From CAYVQF01 sp964454015 (GTDB taxonomy: Bacteria > Myxococcota_A > Bradymonadia > UBA4248), in assembly GCA_964454015.1 (NCBI GenBank), contig CAYVQF010000003.1:1-64000 (forward strand): 64,000 nt of DNA, read 5' to 3'. Shown one piece after another: positions 8,426 to 16,524 of this stretch; position 1 is the first letter of the stretch, and every line of letters starts with the position of its first letter. The notes beneath the pieces are model-generated. The model did no database searches. It saw only the letters and a list, made by a program, of their open reading frames with translations, and was not told the origin of the DNA. The position numbers and the translations under genes were made by a program.

Positions 8426-10333
8426 TCAGCCACGGTACTTGGCGACGAGAAGGCGCAGCTCCTCGGCCAAGGTCTGGAGGTCGACGGCGCTGTGTTCAAT
8501 CTGATGGGCGCCGTCGAGAGAGCCCTGAACGGACTGGTGGATGGTGTCGATGGCCTCAATCATCTGGCTCATGCCGGAGACCTGTTGGCGCACGCTGGCG
8601 GCGATCTGGTGGGCAACGTCACTGGAGCGCGCGATGGCTTCAGAGAGGATGAGCATGGCTTCACCTGCCTGGCTGGCCAGGGTCACGCCTTTCTCTGCTT
8701 GTTTGGAACCTGACTCGGTGACCAAGACGGCTTTGTTGGCTGAGCCCAGGATCTCATTGAGGATGGCCCGCACCTGATTGGTCGCTTGCTGGCTCTGGGT
8801 CGAGAGGGAGCGCATCTCTGAGGCGACGACTTTGAACCCACGGCCGTGGTCGCCGGCGCGCGCGGCTTCGATGGAGGCGTTGAGGGCCAGGAGCTTGGAC
8901 TGTTCGGCGATGTCCTTGACGGTGGAGATGATGTCGCCCACGGCCTGGGTTTTCTCTGAGAGGTTGAGGATGGTCTGGGCGATGGACTCGACCTGTTCGC
9001 GGAGCAGGTTCATGCCGCGGATGGATTCTTCGACGGCGCGGTGGCCCTCTTGGTAAGCGCTCTCGGAACGGTTGGCGACCTCGATGACCTCTTTGGTGCG
9101 TTGCTCGCTCTCACGTGCCATTTGGGCGAGCTCGTGGATGGCGATGTTGGTCTCGTTGACGCTCGAGGCTTGTTCGTTGGCGTTATGGGCCTGCTGGCGC
9201 GCGCCGACGACGAACTGGGTCGCAGCGCTGGAGAGATGCGCGACGGAGCGCTCCAAGCTGTTGAGCATGTCCTGGAAGGTCTGGCGCAGCGTCTCGAGGC
9301 CTACGACGATGGGCTGGATGTCTTGGCCGCCGGCGATGGCGACAGGTGCGGAGAAATCGCCTCTGGCCATGAGGTCGATGACGTCGTGGATCTCTTGGAA
9401 CTGGCGCGCCATCTCCTCGCGCTGCTCTGTTTGGCTATGGGTAAGGGTCTGCAGGATGCCGTTGCTCTCGCGCAGGGCCGACTCTGTCTCCTGCCGCAGC
9501 ATGATGCTGACCAGGAGCTGGGCAAAGAAGTCGAGAAGGCGCTGCTCATTGAGGGTGTATTCGTGCCGGTTGTGGACGGAGTCGAAGCCGACGAAGCCGA
9601 CACAGACGCCTCCCTTCATCATGGGTACGGTGAGCAAGCTCTTGATTTCTTGCGGCTCGAGCAGCTCGCGGAGGGGGCCCTCAGGGAGGGCTTGTACGTC
9701 CTGGACGAACATGGGCTCGCCGAGTTGATGCTTCTCCACCCAATAGGGGACGGCATCCATGGGGACCTCTTGCAAGGCATCGATCTGAGGCTCGACACCG
9801 GGTCCACACCACTCGTAGCGGTTGGAGCAGATCATGGTGTCGAAGTTGTAGTCAAAGACGTAGGAGCGGTCGGCATCGACGAAAGCAGCCAGATCTCCGA
9901 GGGCGTGCTGGATGGTGTCCTCGATCTTCTCCAACGGGAGATCGATGAACGAAGAGGACATCTCCATGAGCAGGTGCTGCAGACGCAGTTGTTGGATCAG
10001 CGGGCTGAAGGCGCCTTGTAGCGGTGCCATCAAAGGAGAGTGCAGCGCGACGCTGTGTCCAAAGTCATTTTTGGCCAGGCGATCGGCGCTCTCCATGATG
10101 CGTTGCAGATCCGTTTGGACTTCGGCAACGAGGCTTTGGCGTCGGTTGGCTTCACCCTCGCGTTGCTCGACGATTTCGTTGAGGAGCAAGGCGAGGCGAT
10201 CGATAGGCTGATCGGTGTCCTCGATCAGAAAGGGCTCATAGGCCTCGCCTTCATCGAGGTAAGCGCTGAGCTTCTCGATCATGTCGGAGATCGAGAGCTT
10301 GGTCGAGCTTGAATCTTGAGTGTTCTTAGCCAT
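8426..10333 (-). CDS. Soluble methyl-accepting chemoreceptor with GAF domain (FrzCD-like)
   Basis: The 635-residue receptor has no signal peptide and no membrane segment, so it should be cytoplasmic like FrzCD. Residues 1-120 are helical; about 125-275 look like a GAF sensor (DADRSYVFDY, SLLTVPMMKGGVCVGFVGFD), which commonly binds small ligands, haem or cyclic nucleotides. A helical, HAMP-like connector follows. About 350-635 form the long signalling hairpin, with the conserved tip SKLLALNASIEAARAGDHG near residues 470-495, where CheA and CheW dock. The tail lacks a CheR-tethering pentapeptide. The GAF domain is a clear difference from FrzCD and implies a diffusible intracellular cue. It is 61 bases downstream of cheW. 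Confidence 0.93.
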   Translation of the reverse strand: MAKNTQDSSSTKLSISDMIEKLSAYLDEGEAYEPFLIEDTDQPIDRLALLLNEIVEQREGEANRRQSLVAEVQTDLQRIMESADRLAKNDFGHSVALHSPLMAPLQGAFSPLIQQLRLQHLLMEMSSSFIDLPLEKIEDTIQHALGDLAAFVDADRSYVFDYNFDTMICSNRYEWCGPGVEPQIDALQEVPMDAVPYWVEKHQLGEPMFVQDVQALPEGPLRELLEPQEIKSLLTVPMMKGGVCVGFVGFDSVHNRHEYTLNEQRLLDFFAQLLVSIMLRQETESALRESNGILQTLTHSQTEQREEMARQFQEIHDVIDLMARGDFSAPVAIAGGQDIQPIVVGLETLRQTFQDMLNSLERSVAHLSSAATQFVVGARQQAHNANEQASSVNETNIAIHELAQMARESEQRTKEVIEVANRSESAYQEGHRAVEESIRGMNLLREQVESIAQTILNLSEKTQAVGDIISTVKDIAEQSKLLALNASIEAARAGDHGRGFKVVASEMRSLSTQSQQATNQVRAILNEILGSANKAVLVTESGSKQAEKGVTLASQAGEAMLILSEAIARSSDVAHQIAASVRQQVSGMSQMIEAIDTIHQSVQGSLDGAHQIEHSAVDLQTLAEELRLLVAKYRG

Positions 10334-10394
10334 TTGCTAGGACTCCATGGGAAGAGGAAGCGCGTGGAGGCGCACCAGAAATCGCGGCTCAGGG

Positions 10395-10976
10395 TCAGCT
10401 CGGGCCGAGGGTAAGCTGACGGTGCTGTACCAGGGCCGGCGCGTCGAGGACGACGATCCGATCGGCGGTCAAGCCTCGGGTGATGTCAAGTTCGATGGGC
10501 GCTAGGGTGGCCGGTGGATGGATGAGTTCGTGTTCTGAGAGGGCGATGACATCGTAGAGTTCATCGCAGTAGATGCCCAAGGAACGCTCAGCCGAGGTGA
10601 CGACGACCACCGTCGCGGGCTGCAAGATGGGGACGCTGCGCCGGAAGCCGAGAAAGTCGACGAGATCGATGACGGCGGTGATTTCGCGGTGGACCTGGAC
10701 CAAGCCGAGAACGAACTTGGGGCTGCACGGGACGGTTGCGAGGTGATCCACCCGTTGGATATCGCGCAGCTCGCCCAGGGGGACGGCGTAGGTGGTTTCT
10801 CCGGCCCGGAAGCAGACGATCTGCCAGGCGGATTCTTCGAGGAGATCTGCCAAGACCACAGGCTGGGACAGTTGGATGGCCCTCTCGCGTAGGATTTCTC
10901 GCTGGCGTTTGGCATCTTTGCGGAAAGCCATGACCATGTCATCAGGTTCACGGAGCAAGTTCTGTGATCGCGTCAT
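10395..10976 (-). CDS. cheW: CheW coupling protein (FrzA-like)
   Basis: CheW bridges receptor and kinase. The protein has 193 residues, longer than the usual 150-170, because about 45 charged helical residues precede the fold. The CheW core starts at WQIVCFRAGETTYAVPL and includes the hallmark GLVQVHREITAVIDLVDFLG. The ATG at 10976 is preceded by GAGGGG at good spacing. It lies 24 bases after the cheR reading frame ends and upstream of the receptor gene. With a second CheW-type gene at 12475-13110, this operon has two coupling proteins, as frz does (FrzA, FrzB). Confidence 0.92.
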   Translation of the reverse strand: MTRSQNLLREPDDMVMAFRKDAKRQREILRERAIQLSQPVVLADLLEESAWQIVCFRAGETTYAVPLGELRDIQRVDHLATVPCSPKFVLGLVQVHREITAVIDLVDFLGFRRSVPILQPATVVVVTSAERSLGIYCDELYDVIALSEHELIHPPATLAPIELDITRGLTADRIVVLDAPALVQHRQLTLGPS

Positions 10977-11000
10977 GAGCCCCTCGCAGGTGGTTGAGGA

Positions 11001-12478
11001 CTAGAAGGCGGCTTTGAAGACATCCCAATTGCGTTCGAGGAGATAGCGTACATCGCCAGCGGTGACGGCACCAAAAGAGAGGACGACCTGGGTGTCGGGG
11101 CTGTTGGCGAGGAGGCGGGTCAAGTGGCGTTTGGCCCACTGGGTCCTTTCCCAGGCGACACCATGGTGGCGCAGTCCAATGAGCCACCAGAGATAATAGG
11201 CGGTGATGCTGTCGGGATCGCAGTAGACGGCGCGGCGTAGGGCATCGAAGGCGGCCTCTGGTAGGTCGCGTTCGAGCTGTACCAGGGCGAGGAGGCTGTG
11301 GTAATCGGCGATCAGGGGGTTGACGGCGATGAGTTCTTGGCAGCGCTGGAGCGCTTCGTCGTGTTTACCTTGGCGGAGATAGTGTTCCACTTCCGCCGAG
11401 ATGTTGCGGGTGCCGATGGGATCAGGACGGGGGAGAGCCTGCGCGGGGGCGCTCGCCGCTGATTCGTTGACGAGGGTGGTTGGGTTGGGCTGGGGTGCCG
11501 GGGGGCTTGGCGTGCGGCCCGCGGTGGAGACCAGGCGCAGCGCAGGGCTGGGCGGGGCGGCCGCGTCGGTGGTGTCGACGGCGTGGGGGGGGGGGGGGCG
11601 GCCGTTGCCAGCATGTCGACAATGGCGCGGCTGGGCGCGGGTGCGTCTTTGCGCATGTGGATCGCAGAGCCCGCAACGAAGGAACGCAAGAGGAGGTCGT
11701 CGGCACCTTCCAGACGTTCCACCTGTCCTGGGATGAGGAATCCGCCAGGTGCCAGACGTTGGGCCAAGACACGCCCGGCGCGTTGGCGGTAGTCGGTGCG
11801 GAGGTACATCAGGACGTTGCGGCAGAGGATCAGATCGAAGCCGCCCGTTGGGAAGATGGCCATCTCGACGTCCGCGGCGACATGATGGTAGCCGAAATCG
11901 ACCATGGCCGCGACCTTGGGGTTGAGCAGGAGCTGCTTGCCTTGGGGCGAGAAGTATTTGCGTTGGATGTGGTAAGGGGTTTGGCGAAAGGCCCAGGGGC
12001 CATAGAGGCGCTTCTTGGCCGCTTGGAGCGCTTCGATATCGATGTCGGTGGCGACGATGCGGATGGCCCGTTCGTGGGCTTGCGGGTCCAGCTCGTGGAG
12101 CATGATGGCCAGGGTGTACGGCTCTTCGCCGCGCGCGCAGCCCGCGCTCCAGAGGTGTACCGGGCGGTGCTCTGCCACTTTGAGGAGGTGGGGCAGGATG
12201 GTTGTGCGCAGGGCCTTGATATGGTTTGGGTTGCGAAAGAGGTAGGACTCGCCGATGGTCATGCGGCTGATGAAATGCTCCCAAAGGGGCGTGTTGACGG
12301 CTTCGCCGCTCAAGCGAACCAAGAGCGCGTCGAGATCGGCGATCTCGTGATCGTGACAAATGCTCTGGGCCTGCCGCGCCATGAAAGCGTAGAAGTCGAT
12401 GGGCAGCTCGTATCCCACGCGCTCGGCGAGGAGCAAGCGCAGTTGTTCGACGGTGGATCTATCTTGGGGAGGGATCAC
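11001..12478 (-). CDS. cheR: CheR methyltransferase with TPR tail (FrzF-like), split by a frameshift
   Basis: CheR methylates receptor glutamates using SAM. From the GTG at 12478 (GTGA overlap with the upstream gene), the frame encodes a complete CheR: an N-terminal helical domain, WSAGCARGEEPYTLAIML (SAM site) and FDLILCRNVLMYL. It then enters a run of 14 C on the coding strand (11585-11598). In the given sequence this frame continues out of phase to a stop at 11312 (388 residues). The -1 frame carries a convincing TPR region (HYLRQGKHDEALQRCQELI and onward) to 11001. With 15 or 12 C the two halves join into a protein of about 490 residues, the CheR-TPR architecture of FrzF. A sequencing error, phase variation and ribosomal slippage all fit. 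Confidence 0.85.
11585..11598. repeat. Homopolymer of 14 G (14 C on the coding strand) inside cheR
   Basis: The run lies at the junction of the methyltransferase domain and the Pro/Ala linker to the TPR region. Its length decides whether the TPR half is translated: 14 is out of frame, 15 or 12 in frame. It is the longest single-base run I see in the window. Confidence 0.97.
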
Positions 12479-13110
12479 AACAAGACCTGTGCCACGAGCG
12501 AGGGGTTGAGCACGCCGACCAGGGTGTCTTGGATTCGGGCGACGCCATCGAGGAAGCCGCGGCTCAGATCGAGTTGGTGGCGATCCTGAAAGTCGGCGGG
12601 TGCGACATCGAAGATGTCGACGATTTCGTTGACCACGGTGGCGAAACGGGTGCGTTTGCTCTCGAGGATCACCATGACGTGGTCGGGATCGGGTTGGCAC
12701 GGGGGGAGATCGAGGAGATGGCGCAGATCGATCACGACCAGGGCTTGGCCGCGGAGGTTGATATAGCCCAGGATGCCCTTGCGCGCTTCGAGAGAGGGGG
12801 TGATTTCCACCAAGCGCACCAGCTCGGCGACGTCCCCCGAGTGAAAGGCGAGGTCCAGGTCATCGAGGCGCGCCAAGAGGAGCGGTCCCTCCAAAGCGAC
12901 GCTGGGGCGCGTCGGTGGCGGAGGGGCTGCTGGCGCGTCCCAGGCGACGCCGAGGTCCGTGCAGAGCTGGGCGAGTTCTCCCATGAGGAGCTGCAAGCGC
13001 GATTCGAGTTGCTTTCGCCGTTCTTCGTCCACGTCGTCCTCGTTAGCGCCGCTGCTCGACTCTGCCTTGCGTGGTGCGGCTAACCCCTCGGCAGAGATCG
13101 ACTTTAGCAC
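12475..13110 (-). CDS. CheW-like coupling protein, first gene of the Frz-like operon
   Basis: The protein has 211 residues. An N-terminal charged helical segment (about 30-60) and a Pro-rich stretch precede a CheW fold that starts near LLLARLDDLDLAFH. The central signature ILGYINLRGQALVVIDLRHLL is the CheW core, and TRFATVVNEIVDIFDV matches the second half. It most likely acts as a second coupling or FrzB-like protein between receptors and kinase. The start is taken as the GTG at 13110; there is no strong ribosome site, and the frame is open further upstream without an obvious better start. Its stop overlaps the cheR GTG as GTGA. Confidence 0.85.
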   Translation of the reverse strand: MLKSISAEGLAAPRKAESSSGANEDDVDEERRKQLESRLQLLMGELAQLCTDLGVAWDAPAAPPPPTRPSVALEGPLLLARLDDLDLAFHSGDVAELVRLVEITPSLEARKGILGYINLRGQALVVIDLRHLLDLPPCQPDPDHVMVILESKRTRFATVVNEIVDIFDVAPADFQDRHQLDLSRGFLDGVARIQDTLVGVLNPSLVAQVLL

Positions 13111-13157
13111 GAAGTAAATGCGGCGTGTAGGCTTTGTGCCAGGGGATCTTGGCTCTT

Positions 13158-13167
13158 GGGGGGGGGG
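13158..13167. repeat. Run of 10 G upstream of the Frz-like operon
   Basis: The run lies 48-57 bases before the GTG of the first operon gene on the minus strand, in a 168-base divergent gap shared with the lipoprotein gene. Such a tract in a promoter or leader can change expression by slippage, but runs of this length are expected about once in a window of this size and composition. Confidence 0.95.
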
Positions 13168-13278
13168 CGCGCGGGGAAGCCCACGAAGTTGCCGGCGCCT
13201 ACTGGTGTGCGACTATCCTACCATGCGACCGCCGCTGCGGTCGAAGGGTACGTCTCTACGAGGAAGGTGAGGGTAGTT

Positions 13279-14001
13279 ATGACCTGGCAAGCAAAGACAA
13301 TTACGGGGGGCGGTGGTAGCGGGGTGTCGTCCTGGCGTGTGGTTGGGCTGTGGGCGGTGGTGTTGGTGTGCTGTGTGGCCGGATGTGGGGAAGTTCCGCC
13401 TGATCCCGGTGTGCTGACCTTGCAGTGGGCGGCTGGCCCGGCGCTGACGTGTCAAGAGGCGGGCTTGGAGACGGTGGAGGTGGCGCTCATGCGCAAGGGC
13501 AAGGCGGTGTTCAGTCGCATGTACCCATGCCAAGAGGGCGCGGCCTATCTCGATGGCTTGGAGGCGGGTCGCTATGAGCTTCGCTTGACGGGGCGTGATG
13601 CGCAGGGGACCGAGACCTTTGGCGGCGTCGCGCAGGACGTTCGGGTCGGCGCCGGTGGCGAGACGTGGCTGGGCGAGGTGGCCATGAGCGCGCTGCCAGG
13701 AGTGGTCACGCTGCGTTGGTTTTTCGATGACGGCCGCATGTGTGCCCACAATCAGGTCGAATGGGTTTGGGTCCAGGTATACAATGAGGCCTATTACGAC
13801 GTAGGTCGTCATCGTTTCGTCTGCGATTGGGGCGAGGCCGAGCTTGGCGAGCTGCAGTCGGGCCACTACATCGTCGAGATTCGCGGTGAGGATGGCCAGG
13901 GTCAGCGCAGCATGGCGTCGGTGGTGGGGTTGGAGGTGACGCGTGGTGGCCGGGCCGAGGTCGAGGTCGCCCTCGCCGGGGTGAAGGGTGTTCAGCGATA
14001 A
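13279..14001 (+). CDS. Lipoprotein with two tandem copies of a beta-sandwich-like domain
   Basis: The 240-residue protein starts at the ATG at 13279 after an AGGAAGGTGAGGG tract. The signal peptide ends in the lipobox VAGC, so it should be anchored to a membrane. Two repeats of about 95 residues follow. Each opens with a VLTLQW or VTLRWF strand, contains a Cys pair, and passes through an A-L-x-L-x-G-x-Y segment (LDGLEAGRYELRL; LGELQSGHYIVEI), a G-x-D-x-Q-G turn and a final GG turn plus strand. This resembles carboxypeptidase-regulatory or similar Greek-key domains, but I cannot name the family. It converges on the TonB-like gene with a 10-base overlap of the two reading frames. Confidence 0.75.
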   Translation: MTWQAKTITGGGGSGVSSWRVVGLWAVVLVCCVAGCGEVPPDPGVLTLQWAAGPALTCQEAGLETVEVALMRKGKAVFSRMYPCQEGAAYLDGLEAGRYELRLTGRDAQGTETFGGVAQDVRVGAGGETWLGEVAMSALPGVVTLRWFFDDGRMCAHNQVEWVWVQVYNEAYYDVGRHRFVCDWGEAELGELQSGHYIVEIRGEDGQGQRSMASVVGLEVTRGGRAEVEVALAGVKGVQR

Positions 14002-15056
14002 CGGAAGACGCGATGGCGTCGGGTGGTGATTTCGAAGGCGAAGGCGAAGCGGAAGTGGATGAGCCCATCGAGATCTTTGAGCCCCTCGGGTGGGTTGGGA
14101 AAGGGAACGGCCGAGCGCACGGCGCGCACGGCTTCGTCATCGAGGAAGTCGAGGCCGCTGGGCTGAAGGACGAAGAGCTTGGCCAGTGAGCCGTCGCCAT
14201 GCAGGGTGATGCTGAGGATGGTCAGCCGGTCTTGGACGCCGTAGATTTTCCCTTGTGGATCTCGTCGGCGGTAGACCGAGGCGGGGTCCCAATGGTTGGC
14301 GACGCCGAGCTGCACGCGTTCGAAGAAGTCGGCGTAGGAGACCCTGCGGCGGTTGAGCAGGGTGCGTTCGCCGTCGGGCACGTCTTTGACGTAATCCAGG
14401 CTGCCTCCAGGGGCGAGCGCGTTGGCGCGCTCGGCGACGAAATCGGGGATTTGAGGGGTGTCTGGGTGGTCGTCCTGGGGGAGGATGGGGGGCAGGGCGA
14501 CCACGGCGTCCGTGGGGCTGTCGCCGGCTTGCTCGGGATCTTGGGGGGCCCCAAGGTCGGCTCTGGGGCTCTCGATGGCAGCGCGGGCGCGGGTGGGCTG
14601 TGGCGTGGGCGTGGTGGCCCTTGGCGCGCCAGGAGCGCTGGCGAGTCCGAGGCGCTCGCCGCGGGCGATGCTCTGTTGCTCCGTGTGGGTGTCGGTGGTC
14701 GCGGCGAAGGCGTCCTCCGGGGGCGGCGTGTCGCTGGGGGTGTGATCGGGGGGCGTGAGGACGAAGTCCTTCAGTTCCTCAGGTTTTGGGGGCGTTGAGA
14801 CCTCGATCTCCCGGAGGCTGAGGTGCAGGGAGTCGCCCGAGGGCTGGCACACGGGTCCCGGGATTTCTGGGCGGAGCTGCTCCGAGGGGGGGGCCTCTTG
14901 GCAGTCACGGGAGAGCAGCGGCGCGTCATCCTGGGCGTCTTGGTTCAGCCACAGCACCCAGGCCGGGACCAAGGCGAGGTGAGCCAGGAGGCTCGCCATG
15001 GTGACATAGAGGCGCAGGACCTTTGTTTCAGGGGTGAGAGGGCTCACTTTCGGCAC
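13992..15056 (-). CDS. TonB-family protein (one membrane segment, Pro-rich linker, TonB C-terminus)
   Basis: The 354-residue protein has an N-terminal membrane segment (about residues 17-37). A long Pro/Thr/Ala-rich stretch follows that could span the periplasm. The C-terminal 115 residues fit the TonB C-terminal domain: YADFFERVQLGVANHWDP, ITLHGDGSLAKLFVLQPSG and DDEAVRAVRSAVPFPNPP are typical. TonB proteins transmit proton-motive energy to outer-membrane receptors, but in myxobacteria-like genomes many such proteins belong to motility or secretion machines. No ExbB or ExbD gene is next to it. The start is assumed to be the GTG at 15056, with no clear ribosome site. Confidence 0.8.
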   Translation of the reverse strand: MPKVSPLTPETKVLRLYVTMASLLAHLALVPAWVLWLNQDAQDDAPLLSRDCQEAPPSEQLRPEIPGPVCQPSGDSLHLSLREIEVSTPPKPEELKDFVLTPPDHTPSDTPPPEDAFAATTDTHTEQQSIARGERLGLASAPGAPRATTPTPQPTRARAAIESPRADLGAPQDPEQAGDSPTDAVVALPPILPQDDHPDTPQIPDFVAERANALAPGGSLDYVKDVPDGERTLLNRRRVSYADFFERVQLGVANHWDPASVYRRRDPQGKIYGVQDRLTILSITLHGDGSLAKLFVLQPSGLDFLDDEAVRAVRSAVPFPNPPEGLKDLDGLIHFRFAFAFEITTRRHRVFRYR

Positions 15057-15199
15057 ACGGGTTGGGACAAATGAACGGTGGCGATTGAACCAGCGCCAGC
15101 GGCAGCAGCTATCAACGTTGGTGCTTGGGGTTGGGTGTCAAGGGCGAGGCATCCTCATGGCAGAGGGGGCCGGAGCTGGCCAGGCGCTCTCCCAAGCGG

Positions 15200-15484
15200 T
15201 CACTCATCACGTGGCAGATCTTTGCGTTGGCGTGAGGTCTGCTCGGCGATGATGTCGTTGTCAGCGCCGAGGGATGGGGCGGTCTTCTCGGCTTCTAGGG
15301 CCAGACGCTCATCCTCTTCTTCTTCTTTTTGTGCTTGCCGCATGCCTTTCTTGAAGTTGCGAATGCCCTGGCCGATGGATGACCCGAGTTCAGGGATGCG
15401 CTTGGCCCCGAAGATCACGATGAGCAAGACGACGATGATGATGATTTCGGTATGGCCGAAGCCGAAGAGCGCGACGGGGGTCAC
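15200..15484 (-). CDS. tatA: Twin-arginine translocase subunit TatA/E
   Basis: TatA forms the oligomeric pore of the Tat system that exports folded proteins. The 94-residue protein has the standard layout: a short N-terminus, one hydrophobic helix (TEIIIIVVLLIVIFGAKRIPEL) with the FG hinge, an amphipathic helix (GSSIGQGIRNFKKGMRQ) and an acidic tail. The GTG at 15484 is preceded by GGGAG at suitable spacing. TatB and TatC genes are not in the window. Confusion with TatB is possible but the length and tail favour TatA/E. The 142 bases upstream, before rnc, may hold its promoter. Confidence 0.93.
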   Translation of the reverse strand: MTPVALFGFGHTEIIIIVVLLIVIFGAKRIPELGSSIGQGIRNFKKGMRQAQKEEEEDERLALEAEKTAPSLGADNDIIAEQTSRQRKDLPRDE

Positions 15485-15626
15485 TGGTTATCTCCCTCAG
15501 GACAGGTTTGGCTGAGGACTGCTTGCAGCGACGCGGTCTGAGAGGCAGCGAGGGCAGCCTGGCCTCGCCGTGCCAAAGAACAGATGCCGAGCCAGGAGCA
15601 GACGGTAGGGCGATTGGTCAGGGATG

Positions 15627-16343
15627 TCAATCTGCTGATGTGGGGGCAGGTGGGTAGTGGGTGAGGGCGTTGCGGGCTGCGGCCTGCTCGGCTTCCTTCT
15701 TGCTGTTGCCGCGGCCTGTGCCCAGGCGTCGGCCATCGAGGTGGACCTCGGCGATGAAGGAGGGAGCGTGTTCTGGCCCGCCATCTTGGCTGACGTGATA
15801 GACGGGTGGCGCCTTGGTGTAGTGTTGGGTGCGTTCTTGGAGCTGGCTCTTGGGATCTTCGTGGGAGGCGAGCAGGGCAGGATCGGAGATGAGGGGGGCG
15901 TGGTGGGTCAAGACGAAGCGCTTGGCTTCAGTGAAGCCGGCGTCGAGCAATACGGCGGCGATGATGGCTTCGTAGGTGTCGGCCAGCAGGCTGGGCTTGT
16001 GGCGCCCGCCGCTGCGTTCTTCACCGCGCCCCAAGCGCAAGACATCGCCGAGGGCCAGGTCGTTGGCGAGCTGGGCCAGGGTGTTTTCGCAGACGAGGCG
16101 GGCCTTGAGTTTGGAAAGGAGACCCTCTGGTGCGTTTGGATAGTGGTGATAGAGGGCCTCGGCGATGATGTGTCCCAGGATGGCGTCGCCAAGAAACTCT
16201 AGCCGCTGGTTGTCGGCGTTGGCGTGTCGGGATTCGTTGACGAAGGAGCGGTGGGTGAGCGCTTGGGAGAGTAGGTCCAGGTTGGCGAAGGGGTGGCCCA
16301 AGCGCTTTGCGACGGCGGTCAAGAGGTCGGGGCTGTGTTTCAT
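15627..16343 (-). CDS. rnc: Ribonuclease III
   Basis: RNase III cleaves double-stranded RNA in rRNA processing and mRNA turnover. The 238-residue protein has the family length. The catalytic domain shows NQRLEFLGDAILG, the nine-residue signature with its metal-binding acidic residues, and the second acidic site in LLADTYEAIIAAVLLD. The C-terminal double-stranded RNA-binding domain starts at DPKSQLQERTQ and ends with GNSKKEAEQAAARNAL. The usual partner era is absent. The gene is divergent from epmA across a 181-base gap. Confidence 0.96.
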   Translation of the reverse strand: MKHSPDLLTAVAKRLGHPFANLDLLSQALTHRSFVNESRHANADNQRLEFLGDAILGHIIAEALYHHYPNAPEGLLSKLKARLVCENTLAQLANDLALGDVLRLGRGEERSGGRHKPSLLADTYEAIIAAVLLDAGFTEAKRFVLTHHAPLISDPALLASHEDPKSQLQERTQHYTKAPPVYHVSQDGGPEHAPSFIAEVHLDGRRLGTGRGNSKKEAEQAAARNALTHYPPAPTSAD

Positions 16344-16524
16344 GATGCGAAGCCATGCGGTGAGGGCCAGCTTGGCTGGCGCTCGGGTTCGCCCTTAGAT
16401 AGCATGCGGCGCTGCGGCCTCCAAGTGAGTAGGTGAGGCTCGGGACGAGAAGCGCGGTACCCCGTTGCCGCCACCCAGGATGGTGGGTCCATTCACAGGC
16501 ACACCGCTGGTGAGAGAGGTGAGG

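Noticed and set aside
13126..13141. TGGCAC element on the minus strand resembling a sigma-54 promoter before the Frz-like operon
   Set aside because: The -12 part reads CTACA instead of TTGCA, so the essential GC is displaced by two bases.
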